Shown here: one piece after another, positions 16,715 to 27,482 of the stretch
Position numbering within the stretch: the stretch's first letter is position 1
How the letters are laid out: every line of letters starts with the position of its first letter
Assembly (NCBI RefSeq): GCF_003293595.1
Contig: NZ_CP022162.1
Coordinates: 1,085,737 to 1,149,736 of the forward strand
Source of the DNA: Microbacterium sp. PM5
Lineage (GTDB): Bacteria; Actinomycetota; Actinomycetes; Actinomycetales; Microbacteriaceae
Direction: 5' to 3'
DNA: 64,000 bases
Translations under genes and position numbers: made by a program
Notes under the pieces: generated by a model
The model's input: only the letters and a program-made list of their open reading frames with translations
Told to the model about the DNA's origin: nothing
Databases searched by the model: none

Positions 16715-17473
16715 ATGTCCGGACACTCCAAATGGGCCACGACCAAGCACAAGAAGGCGGTCATCGACTCCCGCCGCGCGAAGTCGTGGGCGAAGCTCAT
16801 CAAGAACATCGAAGTCGCCGCCAAGCTCGGCGGCCCGGACCTGCAGGGAAACCCGACCCTGTTCGACGCGGTCCTCAAGGCCAAGAAGACTTCGGTCCCG
16901 AAGGACAACATCGACCGCGCCATCAAGCGCGGTGCCGGTATCGGCGGCGAGTCGGTCGAGTACTCGTCCATCATGTACGAGGGATACGGCCCCAACGGCG
17001 TCGCCCTCATGATCGAGTGTCTGACCGACAACAAGAACCGCGCCGCCGCCGAGGTGCGCACCGCCCTCAGCCGCAACGGCGGAACCCTCGCCGACCCGGG
17101 ATCGGTCGCCTACAACTTCTCCCGCAAGGGCGTCATCGTCGTCTCCGAAGACAACGCGAGCGAGGACGACATCATGCTCGCTGCCCTTGAGGCCGGCGCC
17201 GAGGAGATCGAGCCGCACGCGCAGGGCTTCGAAGTCATCACCGAGGCATCCGACCTCGTCGCCGTGCGCTCCGCGCTGACCGAGGCCGGCATCGAGTACG
17301 AGTCGGCCGACGTCGAGTTCGTGCCGAACCTCAAGGTCGAGATCGACGCCGAAACGGCCCGCAAGATCTTCCGCCTGATCGACGCGCTCGAAGACAGCGA
17401 CGACGTGCAGAACGTCTTCAGCAACTTCGACTTGAGCGCCGAGGTGCAGGCCGAACTCGAAGACGACGAGTAA
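16715..17473 (+). CDS. YebC/PmpR family protein
   Basis: 252 residues starting [14 protein letters not shown], the near-universal YebC start, followed by [30 protein letters not shown] and the acidic C-terminal domain. YebC proteins bind DNA as regulators and are also reported to help ribosomes through difficult peptide sequences; which applies here is open. It precedes ruvCAB, a conserved actinobacterial order. Confidence 0.95.
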   Translation: MSGHSKWATTKHKKAVIDSRRAKSWAKLIKNIEVAAKLGGPDLQGNPTLFDAVLKAKKTSVPKDNIDRAIKRGAGIGGESVEYSSIMYEGYGPNGVALMIECLTDNKNRAAAEVRTALSRNGGTLADPGSVAYNFSRKGVIVVSEDNASEDDIMLAALEAGAEEIEPHAQGFEVITEASDLVAVRSALTEAGIEYESADVEFVPNLKVEIDAETARKIFRLIDALEDSDDVQNVFSNFDLSAEVQAELEDDE

Positions 17474-17510
17474 GCCGCGCGTCGAATCGCCGCGTCCGGG
17501 CCGCGGCGCT

Positions 17511-17516
17511 TAGCGT
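17511..17516 (+). promoter_or_regulatory. -10 box TAGCGT before ruvC
   Basis: TAGCGT, six bases, GTG at 17523: predicted leaderless start of the ruvCAB transcript. Confidence 0.5.
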
Positions 17517-17522
17517 GGGGGA

Positions 17523-18092
17523 GTGGCATCCGCTCTGCGCGTCCTCGGCATCGACCCGGGCCTGACCCGGTGCGGCGTCGGCGTCGTCGACGTGCGCCCC
17601 GACCGGTCGGCGGCACTCGTCCACGTGGGCGTGGTCCGCTCGGGCGCCGAGCTTCCCGTCGCCGAACGTCTCGCCCTCATCGCGCGGGGGCTGCGGGAGG
17701 TGCTCGCGACACACCGCCCGGACGTGGTCGCCGTCGAGCGGGTGTTCGCCCAGCAGAACCGCAGCACGGTGATGGGCACCGCGCAGGCCAGCGGCATCGC
17801 GCTGCTCCTCGCCGCCGAACACGGCCTGCCCGCCGCCACGCACACCCCCTCCGAGGTCAAGGCGGCGATCACCGGCTACGGCTCCGCCGACAAGCGGCAG
17901 GTGCAGACGATGGTCGCGCGCGTGCTGCGCCTGGATGCCCTGCCGCAGCCGGCCGACGCCGCCGATGCCCTCGCCATCGCCCTCTGCCACGGGTGGCGCC
18001 GCGACGCCTCCGCGGGCAGCGCCGTCTCGGGCACCCTCACCCCGGCCCAACGGGCGTGGGCGGATGCCGAGAAGAAGGCGGCGCGACGCTGA
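17523..18092 (+). CDS. ruvC: Crossover junction endodeoxyribonuclease RuvC
   Basis: 189 residues. Resolves Holliday junctions as a dimer with RuvAB. The acidic active site is visible: Asp in LGIDPGLTRCG (about residue 10), Glu in VAVERVF, and the C-terminal Asp pair in PADAADALAIALCH. Length is normal. The GTG start is supported by the six-base distance from a TAGCGT box. Confidence 0.96.
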   Translation: MASALRVLGIDPGLTRCGVGVVDVRPDRSAALVHVGVVRSGAELPVAERLALIARGLREVLATHRPDVVAVERVFAQQNRSTVMGTAQASGIALLLAAEHGLPAATHTPSEVKAAITGYGSADKRQVQTMVARVLRLDALPQPADAADALAIALCHGWRRDASAGSAVSGTLTPAQRAWADAEKKAARR

Positions 18093-18144
18093 CGGCTCCT
18101 CGGGCGGCACGCGTGTCGATCGAACAAAAATGCGAACGCATGTC

Positions 18145-18150
18145 TAGGGT
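18145..18150 (+). promoter_or_regulatory. -10 box TAGGGT before ruvA
   Basis: TAGGGT, six bases, ATG at 18157. This may give an internal promoter so that ruvAB can be made without ruvC. Confidence 0.5.
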
Positions 18151-18156
18151 GGTGCC

Positions 18157-18780
18157 ATGATCTCCTCGCTGCGCGGCCGTGTGCTGCATCTGGACGCCGA
18201 GTCGGCGATCGTCGAGGTCGGAGGCGTGGGCTTCAGCGTGTCGGTGCCCGCCGCCCTGGCCCGCTCGCTCCACGTCGGCGACGAGACGACGCTGCACACC
18301 GCACTCATCGTGCGGGAGGACGCCCTGTCGCTGTTCGGCTTCGCCGACCGCGAAGAACTCACCGTCTTCCATCACTTGCTCAGCGTGTCGGGCGTGGGCC
18401 CGAAGTCCGCCCTCGGCGTGCTGTCATCGCTCAGCGTCGATCAGATCGCGCACGCCGTCGCCGACGAGGACGACGCCCCCTTCCGGCGCGTTTCCGGGAT
18501 CGGCCCCAAGACCGCCAAGCTCATCGTGGTGCAGCTCGCGGGCAAGCTCCACGTGACCGGAGCAGCGAGTCGAGCGGCCGCCGGGCCCGCCTCCGGCGAC
18601 ATCGCCGGTCAGGTCGTCGCTGCGCTCACCGCCCTCGGGTGGAACGAGCGCACCAGCGTCGAGGCGGTGACGCTGGTGCTGGATGCCGCGACCGACGCCG
18701 ATAGCCGGTCGGTGCCGGTGCTGTTGAAGCTCGCCCTCGCCCAGCTGGGGCCCGCCCGTCCGGAGCGCGCCGGTGTCTGA
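18157..18780 (+). CDS. ruvA: Holliday junction branch migration protein RuvA
   Basis: 207 residues. Binds four-way junctions and recruits RuvB. N-terminal OB-fold ([15 protein letters not shown]), the two helix-hairpin-helix motifs at [11 protein letters not shown] and [12 protein letters not shown], and the C-terminal RuvB-binding domain with [11 protein letters not shown]. It overlaps ruvB by 8 bp. Confidence 0.97.
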   Translation: MISSLRGRVLHLDAESAIVEVGGVGFSVSVPAALARSLHVGDETTLHTALIVREDALSLFGFADREELTVFHHLLSVSGVGPKSALGVLSSLSVDQIAHAVADEDDAPFRRVSGIGPKTAKLIVVQLAGKLHVTGAASRAAAGPASGDIAGQVVAALTALGWNERTSVEAVTLVLDAATDADSRSVPVLLKLALAQLGPARPERAGV

Positions 18781-19804
18781 GCCGCACGATCCCGCCCTGG
18801 CGCAAGACGAGACCGAGCTCGCTGTCGAGGGCGCGCTGCGACCGGCATCCCTCGCCGAGTTCGTCGGCCAGCAGAAGGTGCGCGGACAGCTCCAGCTGCT
18901 GCTCGATGCGGCGCGCATCCAACAGCGTCCGCCGGATCACATCCTGCTGTCCGGGCCGCCCGGGCTCGGAAAGACGACTCTCGCGATGATCGTGGCGCAC
19001 GAGAGCGAGCGCCCCCTGCGTCTGTCGAGCGGACCGGCCATCCAGCATGCGGGCGATCTCGCCGCGCTGCTGTCGAGCCTGGTGCCCGGTGAGGTGCTCT
19101 TCATCGACGAGATCCACCGGATGGCGCGTTCCGCAGAGGAGATGCTGTATCTCGCCATGGAGGATTTCCGCATCGACATCATGGTGGGAAAGGGAGCCGG
19201 AGCCACCAGCATCCCGCTCGATCTGGCGCCGTTCACCCTCGTGGGCGCGACCACCAGGTCGGGTCTGCTGCCCAACCCGCTGCGCGATCGCTTCGGATTC
19301 ACCGCTCACCTGGAGTATTACGAACCCGACGAGCTGGAACAGGTGATCTCGCGCTCGGCAACCGTGCTCGGCGTCGATCTGCCCCGCACGGCCCGCGCCG
19401 AGATCGCCCGACGCTCCCGCGGCACACCCCGCATCGCGAACCGCCTCCTGCGGCGGGTGCGCGACTACGTCATCGTGCACGGATCCCGTGCATCGTCGGC
19501 GACGGATGCGCACGTCGCGGCTGCGTTGGAGCTCTACGACGTCGACGCGATCGGACTTGATCGCCTCGACCGCGCGGTGCTGGACGCCGTCGTCCGTCGT
19601 TTCCGCGGGGGACCGGTCGGTCTCAGCACGCTCGCGGTGACGGTCGGCGAGGAAGCTGAGACGATCGAATCGGTCGTCGAGCCCTATCTCGTGCGCATCG
19701 GCTTTCTCGGGCGCACGCCGCGGGGACGGGTGGCCACGCCCGAGGCCTACGCGCACCTGCGCGTGCCCAGGCCGGACGGGGCGCTCAGATTCGATGACCT
19801 ATAA
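18773..19804 (+). CDS. ruvB: Holliday junction helicase RuvB
   Basis: 343 residues. AAA+ motor of branch migration. Walker [12 protein letters not shown], Walker B LFIDEIHR, sensor/arginine region [18 protein letters not shown] and the C-terminal winged helix ending in [16 protein letters not shown]. The GTG start lies inside ruvA. The stop codon forms part of the yajC promoter. Confidence 0.97.
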   Translation: MSEPHDPALAQDETELAVEGALRPASLAEFVGQQKVRGQLQLLLDAARIQQRPPDHILLSGPPGLGKTTLAMIVAHESERPLRLSSGPAIQHAGDLAALLSSLVPGEVLFIDEIHRMARSAEEMLYLAMEDFRIDIMVGKGAGATSIPLDLAPFTLVGATTRSGLLPNPLRDRFGFTAHLEYYEPDELEQVISRSATVLGVDLPRTARAEIARRSRGTPRIANRLLRRVRDYVIVHGSRASSATDAHVAAALELYDVDAIGLDRLDRAVLDAVVRRFRGGPVGLSTLAVTVGEEAETIESVVEPYLVRIGFLGRTPRGRVATPEAYAHLRVPRPDGALRFDDL

Positions 19805-19805
19805 T
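19800..19805 (+). promoter_or_regulatory. -10 box TATAAT of the yajC-secDF transcript
   Basis: A consensus TATAAT that overlaps the ruvB stop codon, 64 bases before the yajC start. No clear -35 box is visible. A strong separate promoter for the translocase genes is plausible. Confidence 0.55.
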
Positions 19806-19869
19806 CACTGAAGGCTTCCTGCCGCCCTCTTCAGCGTCGATCCGGCGCACTCCCGAAAGGTGTATCCGC

Positions 19870-20301
19870 ATGGATTGGATTCTGCTCGTCGCGATGGTGG
19901 CGCTGCTCGGCTTCATGTTCTGGAGCTCCCGCAAGCGCGCCGCCAAGATGAAGGCGGAGCAGGAAGCCAAGGCGCGAGCGATGCTCCCCGGCGTCAAGGT
20001 CCTGCTGCAGGGCGGCCTGTACGGCGTGCTCGTCTCCTACGACGGTGAGGACCTGTCGAAGGCGGCGACCGTCGAGCTCGCGCCGGGCGTCGCGGTCGAG
20101 GTCCACAGCCAGGCCATCCTGCGCGTCGTCGACGAGGAAGACGGCACCGTCACCGAGGACGAGTTCATCGAAGCCGAGGCCGACCGGGCCGAGTACGAGG
20201 GCGACGTCGCGAACGGCATCATCTCGTCGGTGAGCGACGACCGCGCCGCCGCGGCCGGCGAGCAGAAGGCCGAGCCCGGCGACGCCAAGCCGCACGCCTG
20301 A
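19870..20301 (+). CDS. yajC: Preprotein translocase subunit YajC
   Basis: 143 residues: one N-terminal helix (about 3-19), then a basic stretch SRKRAAKMK and the YajC domain with PGVKVLLQGGLYGVLVSYD. The C-terminus is acidic and Ala/Glu-rich, longer than in E. coli, as in other actinobacteria. Accessory to SecDF. AAAGG lies just upstream of the ATG. Confidence 0.92.
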   Translation: MDWILLVAMVALLGFMFWSSRKRAAKMKAEQEAKARAMLPGVKVLLQGGLYGVLVSYDGEDLSKAATVELAPGVAVEVHSQAILRVVDEEDGTVTEDEFIEAEADRAEYEGDVANGIISSVSDDRAAAAGEQKAEPGDAKPHA

Positions 20302-20336
20302 CCTCGCTCCACGTTTTCGAAGAAAGCTGACCCTCC

Positions 20337-22076
20337 GTGGCCACACCCACCCCGGTGCGCCGTGCCTGGCGCGCACTGACCGGACTCCTCGTCATCACGG
20401 CACTGCTGTTCGGAGTGAATGCCCTCGGCGTCTACGTCTTCGGCAAGAGCTCCTGGACGCCTGAGCTCGCGCTCGACCTGCAGGGCGGCACCCAGATCAT
20501 CCTCGAGGCGAAGACGCCCGACGGCGCCGCACCGACGACCGACCAGATGAACCAGGCCGCGGCCATCATCCGTCAGCGCGTCGATGCGTCGGGTGTCGGC
20601 GAAGCCGACATCACGACCCAGGCCGGCAACCAGATCGTGGTTCAGATCCCGGGGCAGGCCGATGAGGAGACGCGCAAGCGCATCGAGTCATCCGCACAGA
20701 TGCAGCTGCGAGCCGTGCTCGCCACGACAGCGGCGAGCACGTCGTTCGTCGGCCAGGACGGCAACTCCACGCCGTACCCGACGCCCGACCCGTCTCTGGC
20801 CGCCACACCCACGGCGTCGCCCACCAACGGCAGCGACCTCAGCTGGATCACCCCCGCGCTGCAAGCGAAGTTCCTCGCCTACGACTGCACCAACAAGGAC
20901 AACGACCCGGCGAACAGCCCCGCAGATCAGCCGCTGATCGCGTGCGACCCGACGGGCACGGCAAAGTACCTTCTCGGTCCCGTCGAGCTCGACGGCTCGT
21001 CCATCAGCGATGCCACGAGCGGCATGAACACTCAGAACGGTCAGTGGGTCGTCAACATCGTGTTCGACGATCAGGGCACAAAGATCTTCGGCGAGGTCAG
21101 CCAGCGGCTCTACGCGTTCACCCAGGCGGGCAAGACCCCGCAGAACCAGTTCGCCTTCGTTCTGGACGGAGCGGTCATCTCGGCGCCGTCCATGAACGGT
21201 GTGATCCTCGACGGCAAGCCGCAGATCAGCGGCTCCTTCAACCAGGAGAGCGCCAAGACGCTGGCCGACCAGCTCAAGTACGGCGCCCTGCCGCTCAGCT
21301 TCGGCATCGTGAGCGACAACGCCATCTCGGCGACGCTGGGCTCACAGCAGCTGCAGATCGGCCTGATCGCCGGCCTGATCGGTCTGGCGCTCGTGGCGCT
21401 GTACTCGCTGATCGTGTACCGCGCGCTCGGTTTCGTCATCATCGCCTCTCTCGGCGTGATGGGTGTGCTCACCTACATCACACTGTGCATCCTGGCCTGG
21501 CGCATGGGCTTCCGCCTGTCGCTGGCCGGCGTCGCAGGTCTGATCGTCACGATCGGTTTCACCGCCGACTCGTTCATCGTGTACTTCGAGCGCATCCGCG
21601 ATGAGCTGCGTGACGGCAAGTCGATCACGGGCGCCGTCGAAGACGGCTGGGGCCGAGCGAAGCGCACGATCTACATCTCGAAGTCGATCAACATCCTCGC
21701 GGCCGTCGTGCTGTACATCCTGGCGGACGCGACCGTGAAGGGATTCGCCTTCACCCTGGGTCTTACGACCTTGATCGACATCCTGATCTTCATCCTGTTC
21801 ACCCATCCGGTTCTCCAACTGCTGGCGCGTACCCGCTTCTTCGGCGGAGGACACCCGCTCTCCGGGCTCGATCCCGATGCGCTCGGTGCCGTCTATCGAG
21901 GGCGCGCGCAATTCCGCACCCCAGTCCTGGACGGAGCGAAGGGCTCCGCTGCTCGACGTACGGGCCGTTCACGCGGTGAGGCGGAGCGCCGCCAGACGAT
22001 CGCGGAGCGCAAGCAAGCGGAACTGGCCGCCAAGAACACCGGCAGACCGAACTCGGCGACGGAGGGAGACGACTGA
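20337..22076 (+). CDS. secD: Protein translocase subunit SecD
   Basis: 579 residues. Uses the proton gradient to pull exported proteins out of the Sec channel. TM1 (about 14-36), then the conserved LALDLQGGTQIILEAK, a periplasmic P1 domain with a Thr/Pro-rich insertion near residues 140-170 (actinobacterial feature), FNQESAKTLADQLKYGALPL, and five C-terminal helices including GLIVTIGFTADSFIVYFERI. The C-terminal tail is basic. GTG start; the stop overlaps secF by one base. Confidence 0.96.
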   Translation: MATPTPVRRAWRALTGLLVITALLFGVNALGVYVFGKSSWTPELALDLQGGTQIILEAKTPDGAAPTTDQMNQAAAIIRQRVDASGVGEADITTQAGNQIVVQIPGQADEETRKRIESSAQMQLRAVLATTAASTSFVGQDGNSTPYPTPDPSLAATPTASPTNGSDLSWITPALQAKFLAYDCTNKDNDPANSPADQPLIACDPTGTAKYLLGPVELDGSSISDATSGMNTQNGQWVVNIVFDDQGTKIFGEVSQRLYAFTQAGKTPQNQFAFVLDGAVISAPSMNGVILDGKPQISGSFNQESAKTLADQLKYGALPLSFGIVSDNAISATLGSQQLQIGLIAGLIGLALVALYSLIVYRALGFVIIASLGVMGVLTYITLCILAWRMGFRLSLAGVAGLIVTIGFTADSFIVYFERIRDELRDGKSITGAVEDGWGRAKRTIYISKSINILAAVVLYILADATVKGFAFTLGLTTLIDILIFILFTHPVLQLLARTRFFGGGHPLSGLDPDALGAVYRGRAQFRTPVLDGAKGSAARRTGRSRGEAERRQTIAERKQAELAAKNTGRPNSATEGDD

Positions 22077-23065
22077 TGCGCTCTATGAACGAGTTCGGAA
22101 ACGACCTCTACACGGGCAAGACCTCCTTCCCCTTCGTCGGACGTCGCCGACTGTGGTTCATCATCGCCGCAGCCCTGGTCATCGCGGCCGCCCTCGTGCC
22201 GCTGTTTCGGCCGATCCAGTTCTCGATCGAGTTCACCGGCGGGTCGCAGTTCACCGTGAACCAGGTCGCGAATCCCGATCAGACCGCCGCCACGGCGGCC
22301 GTGCAGTCCGTGGTTCCCGGTGCGACGACGAAGGTCACGACCATCGGTTCGGACGCGCTTCGCATCCAGACCGACCAGATGACCAACACGGAGACCCAGG
22401 CCGTCACCACCGCCTTGGCGCAGAAGTTCGCCGTGCAGGAGTCCGACGTCAGCTCGTCCTTCATCGGACCGAGCTGGGGTCAGGATGTCACCCGCCAGTC
22501 GCTGTGGGGGCTCGCGATCTTCCTCGCGCTCACGTTCGTGATCCTCGCCATCTACTTCCGCACCTGGAAGATGTCGGTCGCGGCGATCATCGGACTGATC
22601 GATGTTCTGGTCGTCACGGTCGGCGTCTACGCCCTCTTCGGCTTCGAGATCTCGCCCGCAGCCGTCATCGGCTTCCTCACGATCCTGTCGTACTCGCTGT
22701 ACGACACGACGGTCGTCTTCGACAAGATCCGCGAGAACACCCGCGAAGACGGCGAGAAGTCGGGGCGTACTTTCGGCGAGTCGGTCAACCTCGCGGTGAA
22801 CCAGACGCTGATCCGATCGATCAACACGACGGTGGTCGCCGCGCTTCCGACGGGAGCGATCCTGTTCATCGGAGCGCTGTGGCTCGGCGCGCAGACGCTG
22901 ACCGACATCTCCCTGTCGATCTTCGTCGGAACGATCGTCGCCGCATACTCGACGCTGTTCGTCGCGGCGCCGCTGTACTCGCTGCTGCGTGAGAACGAGT
23001 CGGACCTCAGGGCGCGTGATGCGCGCGTTCTGGCTGCACGCGAGCGCGCCCGCGTCGACGCGTGA
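22076..23065 (+). CDS. secF: Protein translocase subunit SecF
   Basis: 329 residues, partner of SecD. TM1 near 22-44, then SIEFTGGSQFTVNQV, and the five-helix core with GFLTILSYSLYDTTVVFDKIREN and NQTLIRSINTTVVAALP, the SecF signatures. It starts in a TGATG overlap with secD, which implies translational coupling. Confidence 0.97.
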   Translation: MRSMNEFGNDLYTGKTSFPFVGRRRLWFIIAAALVIAAALVPLFRPIQFSIEFTGGSQFTVNQVANPDQTAATAAVQSVVPGATTKVTTIGSDALRIQTDQMTNTETQAVTTALAQKFAVQESDVSSSFIGPSWGQDVTRQSLWGLAIFLALTFVILAIYFRTWKMSVAAIIGLIDVLVVTVGVYALFGFEISPAAVIGFLTILSYSLYDTTVVFDKIRENTREDGEKSGRTFGESVNLAVNQTLIRSINTTVVAALPTGAILFIGALWLGAQTLTDISLSIFVGTIVAAYSTLFVAAPLYSLLRENESDLRARDARVLAARERARVDA

Positions 23066-23088
23066 GCAGGGCACGGTCCGGCCGGGCG

Positions 23089-23094
23089 TAGGAT
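23089..23094 (+). promoter_or_regulatory. -10 box TAGGAT before rsh
   Basis: TAGGAT, with the start of transcription expected near 23101, then a short leader carrying GGCGGAGGTGA before the ATG at 23125. This gene has a normal Shine-Dalgarno, unlike many neighbours. Confidence 0.45.
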
Positions 23095-23124
23095 TGACGG
23101 ATCATTCAAGGCGGAGGTGAGCGG

Positions 23125-25398
23125 ATGGCCGAGACGGTTCCCACGTCTGCCGGAAACGTCGCGCCCCCGCCCAGTTCCACTCTGCGCCGTCTGGTGCCTC
23201 GCATCTTCTCGCGTGCGCCGTCACGCAACGGCGTCGAACAGCTGATCCGCACAGTCCGCACGCACCATCCGAAGGGTGACGTCGCGATCATCGAGCGCGC
23301 CTATCAGGTGGCGGCTCGGGCGCACGCCAGCCAGAAGCGGCAGAGCGGCGAGCCCTACATCACGCACCCGCTGGCCGTCGCGCAGATCCTCGCCGACCTC
23401 GGCCTCGGTCCGCGCGCCATCGCCGCCGCCCTCCTGCACGACACCGTCGAAGACACCGACTACCGGCTCGACGAGCTGACGGCGGATTTCGGCGACGAGG
23501 TCGCCATGCTCGTCGACGGCGTCACCAAGCTCGACAAGGTCAAGTACGGAGACGCCGCACAGGCGGAGACCGTCCGCAAGATGATCGTCGCGATGTCCAA
23601 AGACATCCGGGTGCTGATCATCAAGCTGGCCGACCGGCTGCACAACGCGCGCACCTGGGGCTTCGTGCCCCCGGAGAAGGCGGCGAAGAAGGCGACCGAG
23701 ACGCTCGAGATCTACGCGCCGCTGGCTCACCGGCTCGGCATCCAGGCGGTCAAGAGCGAGCTGGAGGATCTGTCCTTCGCCGTCCTGCACCCGAAGCTGT
23801 ACGCCGAGATCGACAGCCTCGTGAAGCAGCGCACGCCTCAGCGCGAAGAGTACGTCCACAAGGTGATCGAGGCCGTCGAGGCCGACCTGCGTGACCTCCG
23901 CATCCGAGGGCGCGTCATGGGCCGGCCCAAGCAGCTCTACTCGGTCTATCAGAAGATGGTCGTGCGCGGCCGCGAGTTCGACGACATCTACGACCTCATC
24001 GGCATCCGCGTGCTCGTCGGGACCGTGCGCGACTGCTATGCCGTGCTGGGCTCGATCCATGCGCGCTGGACGCCGATTCCGGGTCGCTTCAAGGATTACA
24101 TCGCCACCCCCAAGTTCAACCTCTACCAATCGCTGCACACGACCGTGATCGGCCCCGGCGGACGCACTGTCGAGATCCAGATCCGCACCAACGAGATGCA
24201 CCAGCAGGCGGAGTACGGCGTCGCCGCGCACTGGAAGTACAAGGAGCGGATGGCGGGCGGGAAGTCCGACACGAAGGCCGTCGACACCGACATGGCCTGG
24301 ATCGCGCACATCTCCGACTGGCAGGCGGAGACGGCCGATCCGGGGGAGTTCCTCGACTCGCTGCGCTTCGAGATCGGCGCGAAGGAGGTCTACGTCTTCA
24401 CCCCGAAGGGGAGGGTCATCGGTCTTCCCGCGGGGGGCACACCGGTGGACTTCGCGTATGCGGTGCACACCGAAGTCGGTCACCGCACGATGGGCGCGAA
24501 GGTCAACGGTCGACTCGTGCCGCTGGAGTCGGAGCTGCATTCCGGCGATGTCGTCGAGGTCTTCACGTCGAAGAACCCGGATGCCGGGCCGAGCCAGGAC
24601 TGGCTGAGCTTCGTCAAGAGCACGCGGGCGCGCAACAAGATCCGCGGATGGTTCACGAAGGAGCGCCGCGAAGAAGCGGTGGAGCAGGGTAAGGACGCCA
24701 TCGCGCGGGCCATGCGCCGGCAGAACCTGCCGCTGCAGCGACTGATGAACCAGGACTCGTTCACCGAGGTCGCCCATCAGCTGCGCTACGAGGACGTCAC
24801 GGCTCTGTACGCCGCCGTCGGCGAGGGGCACGTATCGACGCAGTCGGTGATCGAGAAGGTCACAGCGCTGGTCAGCTCTGAGGAAGACACCTCCACGGGC
24901 CCGATCGAGATCCCGCACATCGGACGCTCGAAGGCGCCCCGCGGCGGCGACTCTGGTGTCCTGGTGCGCGGCGCCCCCGACATCCTGGTCAAGCTCGCCA
25001 AGTGCTGCACGCCGGTGCCGGGCGACGACATCGTCGGGTTCGTCACGCGGGGCAGCGGCGTGTCGGTGCACCGCGCGGACTGCACGAACGTCCGGTCGCT
25101 GCAGGATGATCCGGACCGCATGATCGACGTGGCCTGGGCGCCGACGACCAAGAGCGTGTTCCTGGTTCACATCCAGGTCGAGGCACTCGATCGCTCCGGG
25201 CTGCTGAGCGACATCACGCGAGTGCTGAGCGAGCACCACGTCAACATCCTCTCGGCGTCGGTGCAGACCACCAACGACCGCCTCGCGCTCAGCCGCTACG
25301 TGTTCGAGATGGGCGACATCGTGCATCTCGACCGGGTGCTCAACGCCGTCCGCCGCATCGACGCCGTGTACGACGTCTACCGGGTGACCTCTTCCTGA
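23125..25398 (+). CDS. rsh: Bifunctional RelA/SpoT homologue, (p)ppGpp synthetase/hydrolase
   Basis: 757 residues. Controls the stringent response. HD hydrolase domain with [13 protein letters not shown] and [11 protein letters not shown] intact (about 75-115), synthetase domain with [14 protein letters not shown] and [17 protein letters not shown] (about 270-340), TGS domain with [20 protein letters not shown] (about 420-475), a zinc-finger-like [20 protein letters not shown] region, and a C-terminal ACT domain. Because HD is intact it should both make and degrade ppGpp. Its last 22 bp overlap the convergent gene at 25377. Confidence 0.96.
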   Translation: MAETVPTSAGNVAPPPSSTLRRLVPRIFSRAPSRNGVEQLIRTVRTHHPKGDVAIIERAYQVAARAHASQKRQSGEPYITHPLAVAQILADLGLGPRAIAAALLHDTVEDTDYRLDELTADFGDEVAMLVDGVTKLDKVKYGDAAQAETVRKMIVAMSKDIRVLIIKLADRLHNARTWGFVPPEKAAKKATETLEIYAPLAHRLGIQAVKSELEDLSFAVLHPKLYAEIDSLVKQRTPQREEYVHKVIEAVEADLRDLRIRGRVMGRPKQLYSVYQKMVVRGREFDDIYDLIGIRVLVGTVRDCYAVLGSIHARWTPIPGRFKDYIATPKFNLYQSLHTTVIGPGGRTVEIQIRTNEMHQQAEYGVAAHWKYKERMAGGKSDTKAVDTDMAWIAHISDWQAETADPGEFLDSLRFEIGAKEVYVFTPKGRVIGLPAGGTPVDFAYAVHTEVGHRTMGAKVNGRLVPLESELHSGDVVEVFTSKNPDAGPSQDWLSFVKSTRARNKIRGWFTKERREEAVEQGKDAIARAMRRQNLPLQRLMNQDSFTEVAHQLRYEDVTALYAAVGEGHVSTQSVIEKVTALVSSEEDTSTGPIEIPHIGRSKAPRGGDSGVLVRGAPDILVKLAKCCTPVPGDDIVGFVTRGSGVSVHRADCTNVRSLQDDPDRMIDVAWAPTTKSVFLVHIQVEALDRSGLLSDITRVLSEHHVNILSASVQTTNDRLALSRYVFEMGDIVHLDRVLNAVRRIDAVYDVYRVTSS

Positions 25399-25934
25399 GC
25401 GCACGTGCGCAGCACGGCGATGGCCGCGCGCTTGTGGTGCAGCGGTGGGCCGTCGGCCAGGACCTGCGCGGCCGTCGAGGCAAGACCCGGAGACCAGCGG
25501 AGAACAGCGGCGATCTCCGCCGCCGTGTCGACGCCGCCGCACTGATCCCGCACGAGATCAGCGAGCGTCCGGGCCGGTGTGGTCACGGCGACACCCGAGA
25601 TCGCCATCACGTCCTCGCCGCGCAGCGCGACGTCGCGATAGACCAGTCGGTTGTCGACCACGGAATGGATCCGCCGCGCTGAGAACCGCTGGACGTCATG
25701 GCGCACCGGCGGCTCCGCCAGCGCACCGTGCACCCAGGCCGCCGATCGTCGCGTCAGCGCGAGCGCTGCCGACATCAGCGGACGCAGCGATCCCGCGCGC
25801 AGTTCCCGTGTCTCCACGGCATCCGTCGGCATGTAGGCCTCGCCGACCTCGACGAGGTCGCCGTCCAATCGAGCCGCGCTCAGCTCAGCCGTCGACAGCC
25901 GATCTCCGGCGAAGTAGAGGAAGGGCCAGCCCAT
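25377..25934 (-). CDS. Hypothetical protein with an AbiEi-like segment
   Basis: 185 residues. The run [20 protein letters not shown] is typical of proteins labelled AbiEi-type antitoxin or of DUF559-linked transcriptional proteins in actinobacteria, where VTTP-RT--DL is the hallmark. No toxin partner (AbiEii nucleotidyltransferase) is adjacent, so a toxin-antitoxin role is not supported. The 3' end overlaps the rsh stop on the opposite strand. Confidence 0.6.
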   Translation of the reverse strand: MGWPFLYFAGDRLSTAELSAARLDGDLVEVGEAYMPTDAVETRELRAGSLRPLMSAALALTRRSAAWVHGALAEPPVRHDVQRFSARRIHSVVDNRLVYRDVALRGEDVMAISGVAVTTPARTLADLVRDQCGGVDTAAEIAAVLRWSPGLASTAAQVLADGPPLHHKRAAIAVLRTCAQEEVTR

Positions 25935-26027
25935 GAGGGCAGTCTCCCCGTCGCGCGCGGTGCGCGGACGGGGAGACGGCGATCTGTGGACAGATTCGGA
26001 CGGGGCCCGGCCGGGGAGGACGTGTCC

Positions 26028-27482
26028 TCAGCCGCCGAGGGCCTTCAGCCAGCCCTTGCGTGCCTCGAGCGCCTCGGTGGCCTTCGCGATGGCTCCCGCA
26101 TTCTTCGACGCCTTGGCCTTCTCCAGGTCGGCTTCCAGGCCGGCGATGGCATCACGCAGCTGCTGCGTCATGTCGTTCTGACGGGCCTTGGTCTCGGGGT
26201 TGTTGCTCTTCCAGTCGGCATCCTCACGCGCCTTGACGCCCTGCTCGATCTTGCGCAGCTCGTCGTCGAGCCCACGCTCGGCTTCGCGCGGGAAGATACG
26301 ACCGATCTCGTCCCAGCGACGCTGAATGCCGGTCAGCAGCGTCCGGGCCTTCACCAGGTCCTTCTCCTGCGGCACGGCTGCAGCCTCAGCGAGCAGCGCG
26401 CGCTTTGCCTCGATCTTCTCTCGCGACGCCTCGGCATCCGCCTGCTCACGGTCGCTACGTGCGGCGTACAGCGCATCGCCGGCCGCCTTGAAGCGTGCCC
26501 ACAGCGCGTCGTCGGCCTTCTTACCGGCGCGACCCGCGCTCTTCCACTCGTCCAGCAGCGTGCGGTAGGCGCCGATGCCGTCCTCGCCCTTGCTGGCGAG
26601 CGCCTCGGCGCGCTCGACGAGGCGTGCCTTCGCGTCGCGAGCGGCGCGGTGCTGTTCGTCCATGCCCGAGTAGAACTCGCGGCGGTGCTTGTCGAGTGTG
26701 GCGCGCGCATCGCGGAAACGCTTCCACAGCTGCTGACCCGTGCTCTTAGGCAGACGCGGCCCGGTGGCCTGGTGGGCCTGCCACTGTGCGAACAGCTCGC
26801 CGATCTCGGCGGTCGTCTGCTTCCACTGGATCGACTTGGGGTCGCGGGCGGCCAGGGCTTCGATCCGCTCGACGAGCGCCGTCCGCTCTGCGATGGCGGC
26901 GTCGATCGCCTCGCGCTGGGCCTGGGCTTCTTCCGCCGACGCCTCGCTGAGGGCGGCATCCAGCGCGCTCAGCCGCGCCTCCAGTGCGGCGAGGTCGCCC
27001 ACGGCGGCGGCACCGACGACGCGCTCACGCACGGTCGCCAGCGTCGTGCGCAGGTCCGATGCCGATGCCCCACCGTTGCGGTGACGAACCTCGAGCAAAG
27101 TGACCTCACCGGCGAGATCGACGTACTTGCGCTCGAAATACGCGAGAGCCTCGGCGGGCGTGCCATCGGGGTACTGACCCACGACACGCCAGTCGTCGCC
27201 CTCGCGGACCGAGACGGTACCGTCGTCGTCCACGCGACCGAACGAATCGGGCGCAGACGCCGGAAGCGGGGCGACCGCGGCGCGTCGCGCGGGCGGGCGG
27301 GGAACCGGCATCGCCCGAGGCGCCGGAGTCGGAGCCGGCGCGGCCGGAGCCGGCGCGGCGTCCGCAGCCGTCGCCTCGTCGACGAGGGGCGCGGCCTCTT
27401 CGGCGGCAACGGTGGCGGTGTCCTCGACAGGGACCTGTTCGGCAGGCTCGTGGTCGGGCTGGGAAGGGGAGACGTCAGTCAC
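26028..27482 (-). CDS. DUF349 domain protein
   Basis: 484 residues from GTG 27482. The N-terminal 90 residues are Glu/Asp/Ala/Pro-rich and probably disordered. The rest is highly helical, with repeated DUF349 units of the pattern W--FRDARATLDKHRREFY, RWDEIGRIFPREAERGLDDEL and LLDEWKSAGRAGKKADDALW, about 75 residues each. The family is widespread in actinobacteria and its function is unknown. An in-frame ATG at 27530 is less likely because the TATAGG/TAGGCT box (27531-27538) ends one base before it, which would put that ATG upstream of the RNA start. Confidence 0.85.
   Translation of the reverse strand: MTDVSPSQPDHEPAEQVPVEDTATVAAEEAAPLVDEATAADAAPAPAAPAPTPAPRAMPVPRPPARRAAVAPLPASAPDSFGRVDDDGTVSVREGDDWRVVGQYPDGTPAEALAYFERKYVDLAGEVTLLEVRHRNGGASASDLRTTLATVRERVVGAAAVGDLAALEARLSALDAALSEASAEEAQAQREAIDAAIAERTALVERIEALAARDPKSIQWKQTTAEIGELFAQWQAHQATGPRLPKSTGQQLWKRFRDARATLDKHRREFYSGMDEQHRAARDAKARLVERAEALASKGEDGIGAYRTLLDEWKSAGRAGKKADDALWARFKAAGDALYAARSDREQADAEASREKIEAKRALLAEAAAVPQEKDLVKARTLLTGIQRRWDEIGRIFPREAERGLDDELRKIEQGVKAREDADWKSNNPETKARQNDMTQQLRDAIAGLEADLEKAKASKNAGAIAKATEALEARKGWLKALGG

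Noticed and set aside
23221..25542. 773-codon minus-strand frame opposite rsh
   Set aside because: Antisense shadow of rsh; its translation is His/Arg/Asp-rich without motifs.
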